Source: Glebionis coronaria
Lineage: Eukaryota; Streptophyta; Magnoliopsida; Asterales; Asteraceae
DNA length: 64,000 bases
NCBI GenBank assembly: GCA_025667525.1
Contig: CM046879.1
Location: 363,400,639-363,464,638, forward strand
Direction of reading: 5' to 3'
This document shows positions 50,590 through 62,913 of the stretch, in pieces. The notes under the pieces were generated by a model that had not been told where the DNA came from, did no database searches, and saw only the letters and a list, made by a program, of their open reading frames with translations. Numbering within the stretch: the first letter of the stretch is position 1; every line of letters starts with the position of its first letter. The position numbers and the translations under genes are program-made.

Positions 50590-51633
50590 TGATGAGATGG
50601 CATTTATACATGATCTCATCGTTCTTTTCGGGCTTTAAATGCATAAAAATGTCATAAAATACCATATATATGCTTGTGTTTGTTTACTTTTGTATTTTAG
50701 GTATGGATATCGTGAAAAAGATGACAAGGAAAAACGGACACGAGAAACGAAGCAGTACAAAGAACCGGGCCCTAATCATGGAATTCTCAACAAAAACCCT
50801 TGAAGACTTGAAGACAAACAAGATTGATCCTCATTTATTGAAGAAATGACACTTAAAACCCTTGTATATTCATAATTACAAGTTTGGTCCCTTAAGTTTG
50901 TCAAAATTACACAAATGGTCCTTCAACTTTGAAGAAATGGCAAGAATAGTCCCTCAACAAATCAAAATTACCAATAATGGTCCCTCATAAAGTCAAAGAT
51001 ACAATGAAGACCTTAGAAGATCAAGAATGTTCAAAATCAGTCCTTGAAATATCTCAAAATGGCAAAAAGAACCCTTGAAAACACTTTTTATAAAGTTTTG
51101 TGCCAAAATTGCCAAGTGATGAAAGTTGTTACAAGTTAAATTGGGCGCTGATAGAAGTTTAACCACAAATGCCAAAAGAAAGGAAAGAGGAGGGCTAAAC
51201 TTGTGCAAATGAAACATTAAAAAACGTTTTGCGCCAAACACTTATTCACTCCTACAAAAACGGATCAAACAACTTACTATTCACCTTCATCCACCCAGTT
51301 TTACCATCACTTAAAACAAAGGGTAAATCAAAATTACCCACACCCACGTGTGATTCACACATGCAGAAACGAATCCCACACACAAAACCCTCACTCCCAC
51401 TACTCCCTGGACCCCACACTCAACCTCCTTACCCAATGAAAACACAACTTACTCTCCAAGTTATGTGACGTGTCCAAATCAACAGCCAAGGATTATTGCT
51501 TCATAACAAAGCTAAAATGAACGTCCAAGATGAATTTAAACAGCTCACACCAAGGATTCGTCTAGAAGGACTTAGGGCATTTAGGGAATTTCACTTCTAG
51601 GGTTTGTGAATAGTGTTTAGCCAGGCATTTGCC

Positions 51634-51640
51634 TATAAAA
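51634..51640 (+). promoter_or_regulatory. TATA box of Ath-2 LTR
   Basis: TATAAAA in GCCTATAAAAGGAG. A transcript start near 51665 is inferred. Confidence 0.75.
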
Positions 51641-51711
51641 GGAGACCTCAACATGTGAGAGTCCCTTTGTTCCAGATTTTAGCTTTTAATATTTGTAATT
51701 CCTTTTTATGA

Positions 51712-51717
51712 AATAAA
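51712..51717 (+). terminator. Poly(A) signal of Ath-2 LTR
   Basis: AATAAA about 75 bp after the TATA box, giving a short R region if used. Inferred from position only. Confidence 0.45.
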
Positions 51718-54359
51718 GTTTGAATTTCTTAAAATTTTGAGTTTTAATCTGTTATTTATAAAAGTTTGGTGTTTGAGAAGCTAAAATCTGAGTTCCATTT
51801 ATATGTTTGAAGGTTTTTGAGGCAAGGTTTTAGTTGATAAAGCTTGGGTTTCAAAAATCAGAAAGTTGGCAGTATTTTTGATCTCACTTTGTGTTTGTTC
51901 ATCTTAGCATCTTTGGAAGCTAGTACTTGTTTTGCTAGTACCTCAGCTCAAACAATCCAGGGCCTGGATGTAGGTCTTGGATGTTTGCACCTTCTTCCCT
52001 TTTCATTTTCTCTTTAAGTTTCTGATTATTTATGATTTTTGTGCATTTGTGCTTGAATCTGTGTTATTGTGGTTGTTTATTGTTGATTTGGCTTTGTTTG
52101 ATGTTAATGAGGTCTTACTGATCTGATTTGTGGGTTGAATCTTCATGATCCTTTGAAAATTTGTGAAAATAAGTTTTTAAGGGGTGTTTGGGATTACTGC
52201 ATAAGTTGGATTTGAGGTTTGTTAAGTGCTTGTGTGTTGTATGCAAGTATTGGTATCTGTTATTTGGGGACATTTGTTCATCTGTTTGCAGGTTTTGTGG
52301 TCTTGAACACATAGATTCATAGATTGGCTATCAAATCTTCATAACTTGGTAAAATTGGCTAGGATTTTGAGGACACCTAGATCTAAGCATAGGTTAAGGG
52401 TAACAAGTGCTAAATCATAGTTAATCACACCAGGGTAGAAGGATTTGAGGCTTGAAATTGGATCAAATGTCAAGTATATCAGCAAACTGTTTCTGAATAT
52501 TGTTCTTTGTTCATCAGTAACTTTTTGTGCTTTGATCTTGCTACTCACTTTGATTCAGTGTTTGATTCTTGTTGTTTTGTGTTTATTGTTAGTTTATATA
52601 GCTTGTGTGTGCATCTGGTTAAGTTTGGTTGGCTTATTTTGCTTAAATCTGCTTATTAAGTGCTTAACTGCTTATTTGCATATCTGGTGCTTATCTGGTG
52701 ATTGTTTGGCTTATTGTGGCTTATTGTGTGGATCATTTTGTGATTTTATTGTTGCTATTGACTCCTTGTGGTTCACTGATCACAAGGGTGCTTTTGTTTC
52801 CAATTGAATCAAACCAGAACTCTCAAATAAGCTTGGTCAATTAGTCAAAGCAGTGGGAACTCCTTTCCCCTGCTGGTTGCCACTGCTAGTGCAATTTTGG
52901 TGTCAGCTTATCAATAAGCTATAATAGCTTATTTTAACCAGCCACAACTTTGTTTTTGTAATAGGTGCTCATATTTTGAGCCATTTGTTCATCCTGGAGC
53001 ATTTGGGTGGTTGACTTTTAGGTTTGACTAGAAAACCAAGTCCTTTGACTTTTACATAAGTTCATTTGTGCTTATTCTGGATTATTTCTTGTGCTTATTG
53101 GATTTTTGTTGATTGATTTTGCTTATTGAGTCCATTTGAAAGCTTTTGCAAGTTGAATCAGCTTCTAAGATTCAGTATTTCTCAAAAACGACTATTTTGC
53201 GTTTTGTGGAATTTTGCTTTTCTATTTTCTGGCTTATTGAGTTAGCTTATTGGAAATTTCTTTTGACAGATCTCTTAAGCATCCAAAAAAAGGGTTGTGT
53301 GTCAAATTAGAGCTTATGGCATTAACATATGGCTTAATGGGCTGAAAAGCCCAATAAGAATAAGCTTAGTGTTAAATAAGCTGTGATAAGCACATTTTCA
53401 GCTTTTGGGCCTTTAGAGTTTTGTTCTTAGAATTAAATTTTAAGTCAGATAGGGCTTTTCCAAGTCAATTGGGCCAAGTTTTACTTTTTGGGCCCAAAAG
53501 CCCATTTGTGTTGACTGAATTTTGATTTGGCCCATTTGAGGGCCCATTAGGGGTATTTTGGTAATTTCACTTTGATTTTCTGATTATTTAGGTTAAAATA
53601 AACTAGTTTGCAAGTTTTTAGAATTTTTTAGAATTTTTGGATTTTTAATATTATTTTATTATTATTTTATTATTATTTTTAAAATTTCACCTTTTCCAAC
53701 TTTTTACATTTTTCTTAGGTTAATTACATTAAAATAGGAATTTAGCAACTTTTAGAATAATTTTATCAATTATAGATTAATTTTTATAATTATTTTAAGT
53801 TTCAATAGTTTTTAATTCAATTTAAATAGTTTTTATTATTTTTAGAATTTCTAAAAATAGTTTTTAATCTTTTTAGGTCATTTTAGAGGTTTATCAATTG
53901 AAAAATCTTTATTTGGGCTTTTTGATAATTTATTTGATTCTTAGGGCTTTAATTAGCATTTAAAAATTGAATATTTAATTATTTAAAAGGTTTGAAAAAG
54001 TTTTGATCATTGGTAAACTCTTAGTTTATTATTTTTTATTTTTGGTGAATTTTTGGTAATTTTTAGAATTTATTTTAATTTTGGTGATTTTTTTAGGTTC
54101 TACGTCTTAACTTTCTAATAGTGATTTTGTGTTAATTTTTATTTTTACGACTTCGTCATTTTCTCTTCTAATCCCCTTCTAAACCAAATATTAATCTCAA
54201 ATCTTGTACATCTTAGTCACACACATATACCTCCTTGGGAAACGAACTTAATTGGGTCATTAACACTTGATTTTTCCTAAAGTCATTTGTTCAATACTTA
54301 CCGCTCATTTACGCTCTTTTGTTTTCCTAAACAAGAGGTGTAATTTACCACAATCACTT

Positions 54360-54377
54360 TGGCGCCGCTGCCGGGGA
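54360..54377 (+). other. Primer binding site of Ath-2 (tRNA-Asp)
   Basis: TGGCGCCGCTGCCGGGGA lies three bases after the LTR. It is the tRNA-Asp-type site known for Athila elements. Confidence 0.92.
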
Positions 54378-55095
54378 GGTGTGTCGTGATTAATTTGCAT
54401 TGTTGTTTTTAATATTAACCAAATAGTATTTGTATTAGTAGAACTCTACTAATACGTATTATCGGTTTTCTTGGTTTTTCTTGTACAAATATTATTACTA
54501 TATTGTATTAAGTATCACAATCAAAATACAATATCTCCAAAAGTGTGAAAACACAACCTTAATTGGGATTTGATCTCCTAATTATTGTATTCGAATCTCA
54601 AACAAAATGAAAAAGGCAAAAATAGATAAATACTTTCGTGAAGCTCGATTTTGAAAGATACAAACTATAAGGTGGGTATAAGGCGGGTATTATAAAATAT
54701 ACCCTAAGGAAAAAGGCTCTTAAGTGCTTCGCACCGCCTCGTTTCCCCGCTTGCTTGTGAGTATTTTGAGATTGAAGGCTAATCGAGGGTTTTGCCGCCC
54801 AAAGTATTATTACGTATAATATATTTGCTTGGTTTTCTTTGTGATTAAACCCTCTTGAACAATTTGGTTTTCACCAAAGTTCTAAAGTCATTGGAAGACG
54901 TTCACTCCACGTGATCGTTTTCATTCCTTTGAGGCTTCTTTAATCAAGAGTTTGATTCGAGGAGAGATTTTGTAGATTGTTGTCTACGAAGATACACCAA
55001 AATCCAAAAAAAATTAAATATCATCAAAAACACAAAAAAATTGAAAATTCACAAAACACCCAAAAAGAATCTTCTTTGCTCACCTCCCATTCTTC
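54378..55095 (+). other. Ath-2 leader
   Basis: Non-coding. Contains a 10-bp-stem hairpin GTATTAGTAG-AACT-CTACTAATAC at 54432-54455, about 55 bp from the primer site. Confidence 0.7.
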
Positions 55096-57378
55096 GTGAA
55101 GTTTATGATCAATCGTAATCAAGCAAAACGAGCTCGTAAACGACTTCAAAAGCAAGCCAATCAAGAGACGTTGATTGTTGAAGAACCTCCAATTGTTGAA
55201 CCTATTGTAGAACAAGAAGTCGTCATGGCTAATCGTACTATGATGGAGTTGCTACAAGCACCCACCGAGGGTTTTGGAGAGGCTATTTTGATTCCCGCTA
55301 TCCTTGCGGTGAATTTCGAGATTAAGACGGGTTTAATGTCGATGTTGCAAGCAAATAAGTTTAGAGGTCACGAGAAAGACAACCCGCATTACCACATTAG
55401 GAATTTTAACCGTCTCACCGCCACTAGCAAATTTAAGGATGTTCCACATGACGCCATTAAGATGATGTTGTTTCCATACTCGTTGGATGGACCCGCAAAA
55501 ATTTGGCTCGAGAAAGAACCGCCAAATTCGATTTTGACATGGGCCGATCTCGTTTCTAAGTTTGTGAACAAGTTTTTTCCACCATCTAAAACAACACACT
55601 TAAAAAATGAGATTTCACGATTTGTGCAAAGAAATAATGAAAGTTTTTCAATGGCATGGGAACGATTTAAAGAGATGTTACACGAATGTCCACACCATGA
55701 TTTTACGGAATTGCATCAAGTGGATACTTTTTATAATGGGCTTAATGACCATGAACGAGATTATTTGAATGCCGCCGCGGGTGGTAATTTTTTGTGCAAG
55801 ACGACAAATGAGGCTTTACAAATTATTGAAAATAGATCTAAGGTTTATAACCCTCGTAACACACCGAGTGTTGCCAATATGGGTTCGTCATCTTCGTCAC
55901 AATCGTCTCGTAGCATTAACGCCTTACATGATGAAGCTAATGAGGAAAATCGGTTTTTTGATAGATTTGCTAATCTAATGTCCCATTGGAAGGCTCAAGA
56001 AGCTTCCAATTCCGCTTCGGTTAAAGCGGTTGCTAAGAGTTGTTTATCTTGTGGAGGAGCTCATGATCTTTCCGAGTGCATTACCGCGGATGGTAACACT
56101 TCGAGTGCTTATGTAGCAACGGGAACTTACAACCAAAACGGTCAAGGTTCCCGCCAAAATCAAGCTCCACCAAACCAAAATGTTAACAATTATCGAAACA
56201 ACAACCAAGGTAATTACCTAGGCAACACACGCAATTACAACAAAGGGAATTATCAAAGTGGGAATGGACAAATCTCTAATCAAAACCAAAACCGTGATTT
56301 TCAAAACACTACACAAGGTTTTCAAAATGCTCACACTAAAAATTTGCAAGGAGAATTTTTGGATTATGCTAAATCAAATGATGCTAAATTTGATAACATG
56401 CAACGTGAGATGATTAGCTTAAGGTCTGAGTTGAAAAACGAGCTTAAAAATGAACTTGCTAATGAACTTAAAACTCATGCAAACAAAATGGAAGGAAACG
56501 TCCAACGTCTTCAACAAAACCAACAAAAGATGGAATTAGGACAACATGAGATTAAGCAAGAGTTATTAAAAGCGGATGCTAGGCAATCAAAATTTGAGGA
56601 CCGAATGGCTAAGATGTTTGAAGCAATCATGTGTAAGCCCTCTTCTTCGAGTGGTCTTCCTAGTGATACCATTGCAAACCCGAAGGGAGAAATGAAGGTT
56701 ATTACTACACGAAGTGGTAAAACTTTCAAGGAACCAATCTCTCGTACAAGTACTTCTAAGGAGAAGGAAATAGAGAAAGAACCCGAGGTGATGGTCGAAA
56801 AGGAGCATATTACAATCCCACGAAGTACCGCTCAAACCACACCTACGGTTGAACCAATACCAATTGTGGAACCCGAGTTTCCAAGGCCGTTGCCTAATGA
56901 CCAACCCACACCACCTTTACCCTACCCTTCAAGACGAAACAAAGAGAAAATGCAAGAACGTAACAAACAACAAATCGAGCTTTTTATAAAAAAATTTCAA
57001 CAAGTGCATTTTGATGTGAGTTTAGCCGACGCGTTGTTATATATGACTCGTTTCGCTTCCACTTTTAAAAGTATGATGAGCGATAAGGAAAAGGTTTCAA
57101 AGCTTGCTAATTGTTCTTCGGTTTATCTTAACCGCATACCGGAAAAATTTGGTGATCCCGGAAAGTTTCTCATTCCTTGTGACATACAAGATATGAAAGA
57201 ATGCCTCGCCTTGGCCGATCTTGGTGCGAGCATTAATTTGATGCCATTTTCCATTTGGAAATCGCTTTCGCTTCCGGCTCTCATTCCTTCGAACATGTCC
57301 ATCGAGATGGCCGATCATTCTACGATTATGGCATGTGGAGTAGCCGAAGATGTTTTCGTGAAAGTGGGGAAGTTCTAA
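55096..57378 (+). CDS. gag: Ath-2 gag and protease N-part
   Basis: 760 codons. It starts MKFMINRNQAKRARKR with a basic N-terminus. The retrotransposon gag domain follows at about residues 95-240 (AKIWLEKEPPNSILTWADLV, FVNKFFPPSKTTHLKNEISR, MAWERFKEMLHECPHHDF). A knuckle CLSCGGAHDLSEC lies near residue 315 (CX2CX3HX4C, the Athila spacing). A Q/N-rich region follows to about 420, then a K/E/Q-rich, probably coiled-coil stretch at about 435-505. The protease begins near residue 705 with ADLGASINLMPFSIW, DLGAS replacing DTGAS as is common in Athila. A TAA after VKVGKF ends the frame inside the protease. The frame continues open past it, so this is probably a single nonsense change. Confidence 0.9.
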   Translation: MKFMINRNQAKRARKRLQKQANQETLIVEEPPIVEPIVEQEVVMANRTMMELLQAPTEGFGEAILIPAILAVNFEIKTGLMSMLQANKFRGHEKDNPHYHIRNFNRLTATSKFKDVPHDAIKMMLFPYSLDGPAKIWLEKEPPNSILTWADLVSKFVNKFFPPSKTTHLKNEISRFVQRNNESFSMAWERFKEMLHECPHHDFTELHQVDTFYNGLNDHERDYLNAAAGGNFLCKTTNEALQIIENRSKVYNPRNTPSVANMGSSSSSQSSRSINALHDEANEENRFFDRFANLMSHWKAQEASNSASVKAVAKSCLSCGGAHDLSECITADGNTSSAYVATGTYNQNGQGSRQNQAPPNQNVNNYRNNNQGNYLGNTRNYNKGNYQSGNGQISNQNQNRDFQNTTQGFQNAHTKNLQGEFLDYAKSNDAKFDNMQREMISLRSELKNELKNELANELKTHANKMEGNVQRLQQNQQKMELGQHEIKQELLKADARQSKFEDRMAKMFEAIMCKPSSSSGLPSDTIANPKGEMKVITTRSGKTFKEPISRTSTSKEKEIEKEPEVMVEKEHITIPRSTAQTTPTVEPIPIVEPEFPRPLPNDQPTPPLPYPSRRNKEKMQERNKQQIELFIKKFQQVHFDVSLADALLYMTRFASTFKSMMSDKEKVSKLANCSSVYLNRIPEKFGDPGKFLIPCDIQDMKECLALADLGASINLMPFSIWKSLSLPALIPSNMSIEMADHSTIMACGVAEDVFVKVGKF

Positions 57379-58131
57379 TATCCCGTTGATTTTATAGTAG
57401 TTGACATCCCCGCGGATCCTCAAGTTCCTCTAATTTTAGGTCGATCATTTTTAGACACTTCGAGATCGCTTATCGATGTTCATGCAAGAACTATCACTTT
57501 GAGATTCAACGAAGAGGAACTTGTTATAAACGCTACTCAAAACTCGAAACCTTCTCATGTTTATGCAATCGCTACCATCAATCACATTGACATCATTGAT
57601 GTGGTTTGCGATGAGTTTTCACAAGAAGTGTTAGGTTTTTCCGATAGCTCGTCAAGTGGCAATCCCACTATTTTGGATCCGATTTTGCTAATTCCACACC
57701 AAATCTCACTCCATTCCAAGGAGGCGATCTCACTTCAAATGAAATCGACAATGAAGATGAGGTGTTGATTAGTGATGATACTTCTATTCCACCATCTCTT
57801 TCGCCGATGGAAGCTATGAGTGTTGAACCAAAATCTTCAATCGAGGAACCACCTATCCTTGAATTGAAAGATCTTCCTTCTCACCTTGAATACGCATTCT
57901 TGGAAGGTGATGACAAGTTGCCGGTTATTATTGCAAAAGCTCTTGCTAATGATGAAAAACCGAGCTCTTGAAAGTTCTTAAGGCTCATAAAGGGGCAATT
58001 GCGTGGAAAATATCCGACATTAAGGGTATTGACCCAAAATTTTGTACTCACAAGATTTTAATAGAGGAGGACTACAAACCCGCAATTCAAAGTCAAAGAA
58101 GGGTGAATCCCAAATTCACGATGTCATTAAA
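57379..58131 (+). pseudogene. pol: Ath-2 protease C-part and linker to RT, frameshifted
   Basis: Directly after the TAA, YPVDFIVVDI, PLILGRSFLDTSRSLIDVHA and TLRFNEEEL complete the protease in the same frame. Reading then needs a change of register near 57670 (to NEIDNEDEVLISDDTS and LPSHLEYAFLEGDDKLPVII), again near 57966 (KVLKAHKGAIAWKISDIKGI) and again near 58110, where the 907-codon frame takes over. The last two look like loss of single bases. The segment before RT (AHKGAIAWKISDIKGI) is typical of Athila pol. Confidence 0.85.
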
Positions 58132-60765
58132 AAGGAGGTCCTTAAACTCCTTGACGCGGGAATGATTTATCCTATATCCGATAGCCCATGGGTGAGCCCA
58201 ATCCATTGTGTCCCTAAAAAGGGAGGAATGACCGTTGTACCTAATGAAAACAACGAGTTAATTCCCACTCGTGTTTTGACCGGTTGGAGGGTGTGTATTG
58301 ACTACCGAAAGTTAAATGACGCCACTCGTAAAGACCACTTTCCTTTGCCCTTCATGGATCAAATGTTGGAGCGACTTGCGGGAAATGAATTCTATTGCTT
58401 TTTAGATGGTTTTTCCGGTTACTTTCAAATCCCTATCGACCCTCGTGATCAAGAGAAGACTACGTTTACGTGTCCTTATGGAACGTTCGCTTATCGTAGG
58501 ATGCCTTTCGGACTTTGTAATGCACCCGGTACGTTTCAACGGTGTATGATGGCGATTTTTCCCGATATGATCGAGAAGTCGATGGAAGTGTTTATGGATG
58601 ACTTCTCGGTGTTTGGTAATTCGTTCACGTCATGTTTATCTAATCTCGAGCAAATGTTAAAACGTTGTGAAGAAACCAATCTTGTGCTTAATTGGGAAAA
58701 ATGTCATTTCATGTGTAAACAAGGAATCGTCTTAGGACATAAGGTGTCGAAGGCGGGAATTGAGGTCGATAAAGCTAAGGTAGACGTCATCGCCAAGTTA
58801 CCTCATCCCAAAACCGTTAAAGGAGTTAGGAGTTTCCTAGGCCACGCGGGCTTTTATCGTCGTTTCATCAAGGACTTTTCGAAGATTTCTCGTCCTATGA
58901 CACACCTTCTCGAGAAGGATGCTCCTTTTAACTTTAATGAGGATTGTGTTAAGGCTTTCGAGACTCTCAAAAGGAAACTTACTGAAGCTCCCATTCTTGT
59001 TGCTCCTAATTGGGAATTACCCTTTGAAATCATGTGCGATGCAAGTGATTATGCTATAGGGGCCGTCTTAGGGCAACGTTATGACAAGCATTTTCGTCCT
59101 ATCCACTATGCTAGTAAGACGATGACCGAGGCTCAATTAAAGTACACCACAACGGAAAAGGAATTCCTTGCTGTGGTCTATGCTTTTGAGAAATTCCGAC
59201 CTTATCTCGTCTTGACTAAAAGCATCGTGTATACCGACCATTCGGCTATCAAGTATCTCTTAGCTAAGCAAGATGCTAAGCCGAGATTGCTTCGTTGGAT
59301 GCTCCTCCTCCAAGAATTTGATGTCACCGTGCTTGACAAAAAAGGAGCCGAGAATCTAGCGGCCGATCATCTCTCTCGTCTAGAAGATCCTCACAAAGAT
59401 GTTTTCGAGAACAAGGAAATTACCGAAACATTTCCTCTTGAGACTCTCGGTGTAGTGAATTCTAAAGACACCACCCCATGGTTTGCCGACATTGCAAATT
59501 ACCATGCGGGCAATTTCATAATCAAGGGTATGACGACACAACAAAAACGAAAATTCTTTCGTGACGTCAAGTTCTATTTTTGGGACGACCCTTATCTTTT
59601 TCGGATTTGTGCGGATAAACTCGTTCGACGTTGTGTGTTTGGTGCCGACGCTTCTAATATCCTTAGAGCTTGTCACGAGGGACCCACGGGTGGTCACCAC
59701 GGTGCTAATCTCACGGCTAAGAAAGTGTTCGATGCCGGTTTCTTTTGGCCTTCTATCTATCGTGATGCACACGCACTTGTAAAGTCGTGTGATTCGTGCC
59801 AACGTCAAGGAAAATCGTCTCAACGTGATGAAATGCCGCAAAATATAGTTCAAGTATGTGAGATTTTCGACATATGGGGAATAGACTTTATGGGGCCGTT
59901 CCCATCGTCTCATGGCAACAAATATATCCTCATCGCGGTGGACTACCTTTCTAAGTGGGTGGAAGCTAAGGCTTTGCCTACTAATGATGCTCGTGTGGTA
60001 GTGAAGTTTTTGAAGAAACTATTCTCTCGGTTCGGAACCCCTCGTGCTATTATAAGCGATCGTGGAACCCATTTTTGTAACGACCAATTCGAAAAGGTTC
60101 TAAAGAAATATGGAGTTACTCATCGTCTTTCTACGGCTTATCACCCGCAAACGAGTGGGCAAGTCGAGGTTTCGAACCGAGCTTTGAAGAGGATTTTAGA
60201 GAGGTCAATTGGAGAAAACCGTGCTTCATGGTCCGACAAACTCGATGACGCTTTATGGGCCTTTAGGACCGCTTATAAGACACCTATCGGTTGCACTCCT
60301 TATAAGTTAGTCTATGGGAAGAATTGTCATTTGCCCATTGAGTTGGAGCATAAGGCATATTGGGCCCTTAAGCATGCTAATTTTGACTTGAAGACCGCGG
60401 GAGATCACCGGAAAATACAATTGAATGAATTGGATGAATTAAGGGATAATGCTTATGAAAATTCATTAATTTTTAAAGAAAAGACTAAAAAGTTTCATGA
60501 TTCAAAGATTAAAAACCGGGTTTTTAACGTTGGTGATCAAGTGTTGCTTTTTAACTCTCGTCTTAAGATAGTTTCCGGAAAATTGAAATCTCGTTGGTCG
60601 GGTCCGTTCACCATTACACAAGTGTTTCCATATGGGACCATTGAGCTAGCTCAAGATGATGGCCCTAATTTCAAGGTGAATGGACATAGGCTTAAGCACT
60701 ACTTTGGTGGGGAAATTCCTTCAATGGTTACCCCCGACCAAGACACCTTCCCCAATGATAATTAG
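58042..60765 (+). CDS. pol: Ath-2 pol: RT, RNase H, integrase
   Basis: 907 codons, 2724 bp. The first 24 residues are an off-frame artefact, and homologous protein begins near residue 25 ([20 protein letters not shown]). RT has [20 protein letters not shown] and [16 protein letters not shown], with catalytic FMDD at residues 184-187. RNase H has CDAS (Asp 333), [17 protein letters not shown] and [11 protein letters not shown]. Integrase zinc ligands are His 545, His 552/553, Cys 583 and Cys 586. The catalytic triad is Asp 615, Asp 673 and Glu 709, with the canonical 35-residue spacing between the last two. The C-terminal tail has [20 protein letters not shown] and [15 protein letters not shown], the usual GPF/Y module. 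No chromodomain. Only the N-terminal junction is broken. Confidence 0.93.
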   Translation: MYSQDFNRGGLQTRNSKSKKGESQIHDVIKKEVLKLLDAGMIYPISDSPWVSPIHCVPKKGGMTVVPNENNELIPTRVLTGWRVCIDYRKLNDATRKDHFPLPFMDQMLERLAGNEFYCFLDGFSGYFQIPIDPRDQEKTTFTCPYGTFAYRRMPFGLCNAPGTFQRCMMAIFPDMIEKSMEVFMDDFSVFGNSFTSCLSNLEQMLKRCEETNLVLNWEKCHFMCKQGIVLGHKVSKAGIEVDKAKVDVIAKLPHPKTVKGVRSFLGHAGFYRRFIKDFSKISRPMTHLLEKDAPFNFNEDCVKAFETLKRKLTEAPILVAPNWELPFEIMCDASDYAIGAVLGQRYDKHFRPIHYASKTMTEAQLKYTTTEKEFLAVVYAFEKFRPYLVLTKSIVYTDHSAIKYLLAKQDAKPRLLRWMLLLQEFDVTVLDKKGAENLAADHLSRLEDPHKDVFENKEITETFPLETLGVVNSKDTTPWFADIANYHAGNFIIKGMTTQQKRKFFRDVKFYFWDDPYLFRICADKLVRRCVFGADASNILRACHEGPTGGHHGANLTAKKVFDAGFFWPSIYRDAHALVKSCDSCQRQGKSSQRDEMPQNIVQVCEIFDIWGIDFMGPFPSSHGNKYILIAVDYLSKWVEAKALPTNDARVVVKFLKKLFSRFGTPRAIISDRGTHFCNDQFEKVLKKYGVTHRLSTAYHPQTSGQVEVSNRALKRILERSIGENRASWSDKLDDALWAFRTAYKTPIGCTPYKLVYGKNCHLPIELEHKAYWALKHANFDLKTAGDHRKIQLNELDELRDNAYENSLIFKEKTKKFHDSKIKNRVFNVGDQVLLFNSRLKIVSGKLKSRWSGPFTITQVFPYGTIELAQDDGPNFKVNGHRLKHYFGGEIPSMVTPDQDTFPNDN

Positions 60766-62913
60766 CATTGAGGGGATCGAGTCGAGCTCATGACTCGGTA
60801 ATCAAAAACGAGGTGCCTCGTGGGGGAGATCCCATGCTTATCTTTTATGCTCACTATTCACTAATAAGGGGACTTGTACCCTTTCAACTCGTTGTCTCGT
60901 GGTTGTTTGTGATTGTGTTATCAAGATCATCATCATAATCTACGATTGAAGACTCTCGTGTTCGTTTACGTGAGCCTCCATCGTTCGTTTGAAGAAGTTT
61001 TTTCACGAATCCATGACATATCCTTTATTGTTCTGACAATTATCTTTTAGCACACTTAATAAACGGCTTTAGATATATTGTTGATCACCCTTTCCATGCT
61101 AGATCCTAAGCATTCGATTCTTCGTCTCTAGTATGGGGGTGCTCCACCTTTAGACTCGAAACATTGAGGACAATGTTTACTTTTAGTATGGGGGGTGAAT
61201 AGGTACTTGCTTTGCTACGCCCTCACGCTTCCAATGTTTTGTTTTGCTAATAAGGCTAAAAATGGCCAAAAAAATTTAAAATTTTTTAGTTTTCATAAGT
61301 GTTTTTAAGACACGAATGAATATTTTCCGTTGGGTAGAATAAGAGTTAATTTTTGACTTGATGGGCATTTGGAGCCATTTACATTCCTTAACCCGCTCAA
61401 TTCAAGTTTTGCTAGACTTTTATATAGGGAGCTTTAAAACGCGAAAGTATTAATTCATTCGGGTTAAGAACAAGAACTTTTCGCAAGTTCCTATAATTGA
61501 TTCTAGAAAGTCACTTATCAAGGGAACTATAAAACGCATTCTCTAAACTTGAAAAAGTCCAAGAAAGTGCAAGATCCTATAGATGGCTTGAAAACCCAAA
61601 ACTTTGATTTGATATAGTCTTAATGAAAGCTAATCCAAATTTGGCTTAATTTTGACTTGCATGACTAAGTATTCACGAGTCTCTTTAATTAGAGGTCTTT
61701 ATATAGTGAAGAACGAGAAATGATAGAGTTAGAAAAGTGATCATGCTAAACGTAGAACATGAATTTGTTCTTTCAAAAACTCATATGTTTTTAATTGTGG
61801 CTTTTTCTTCCCATAAGATCAATGCATTAGGAATAAATCATAATTGCAATAAGTAAGGTCGTACGATTTGAAAGGTTACTTAGCCTCTAGCGCAAGATCG
61901 TTTAAAAGTTTCTCGGGGTTGAATAGAGTTCATAGCCAAGGCATAACTTATTGAAGCGGGACGCGAAGATTGGCGATTATCCAAAAAGGCCCTAACAAGG
62001 TATGAGGAGCTCTATTTTTGCTAAAGATCCAAAGATGATGTGAAGTATCATTATTCATAAATCAATATGAAGGATCGAGACACACGACGAGAAGCAATTA
62101 CTCCCCTAAAGAATGGAGAAAGTCTATCCAAAAAGACCCTAACAAGGTATGAGGATAAATATATCCAAGTCCGAAAAAGAGGCGGATCGTTGTATATCAA
62201 AATCCAAAGTAAAGATTGGAGAAAAATGATGAAGTCGTGGTCCAATATGAAGAATCTCTCAAAAATGTCAAGTGAAGAAATTCCAAATATATGAAGAGAA
62301 GACCATTATTTCAAGAAAGTCTTCCCAAGATTTGAAGTATGAAGTACATGCCAAATATCGGTCCGAGAAAGGTCTCAAATCGTGAAACGAGTTATGCCAA
62401 GATATGAACTTAAGGAGATACACGAGAAGCCGTTTTAAAAGATTTTGTCCTTCGGCTAACTATTGATCAAATCGTGCTACTTTGCTTTCGGACTAATAAC
62501 TACTCAAATAAGTCAATATGAATCACTTATGATCCATGACAAATAGATAAAAAAATGCTAGTAACCCATTTCCTTTTATAATAACTAGGATTGCGGGGAG
62601 AAAAAGTATTACACAATTTGGACGTATGAGTAGTGTTAGCATTGTGACTTGTACCAATAATGATCTTGTTTTTGCACTTAGCATGGAATGTATGACAATC
62701 AAGGATGACGAAGTTTACTCGAAGGGACATTTACTTGTTTCTATTCTTTGACCCTAAAAGTCACTTTTTGTGATGAAAATCATACATTATGTCTTTACAC
62801 ATCATCGTAGTATGTTGCAAGTCTTTTACTTTTCAATAAAGGTTAATAAAATTGAACTTTGGTGATGCTTATATACTTTATTCTAGCATTGCGTGAGTGC
62901 ACGACAATGGTTT
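60766..62913 (+). mobile_element. Ath-2 region between pol and 3' LTR
   Basis: About 2.15 kb. Athila elements often carry an env-like frame here. I see none: the longest frames (62067-62294 plus, 62527-62730 minus) have no recognisable feature. The motif AGTATGGGGG occurs at 61130 and 61185, and a third time as the polypurine tract. A hairpin AAACATTG-AGGA-CAATGTTT (61159-61178) lies between the first two. Confidence 0.7.

Larger units (their letters stand above)
50590..54356 (+). mobile_element. Ath-2 5' LTR (Athila-like)
   Basis: 3767 bp, TGATGAGATGG to TTACCACAATCA. The first 1061 bp match 62926-64000 with about 11 substitutions and one 14-bp indel. TATA box at 51634 and AATAAA at 51712. 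The part after the poly(A) signal (U5) is about 2.6 kb, non-coding and T-rich. GTTAT at 50585-50589 is the presumed target duplication. Confidence 0.9.

Noticed and set aside
51229..51468. 79-codon frame repeated at 63579-63818
   Set aside because: It is duplicated because it lies in both LTRs of Ath-2; no protein features.
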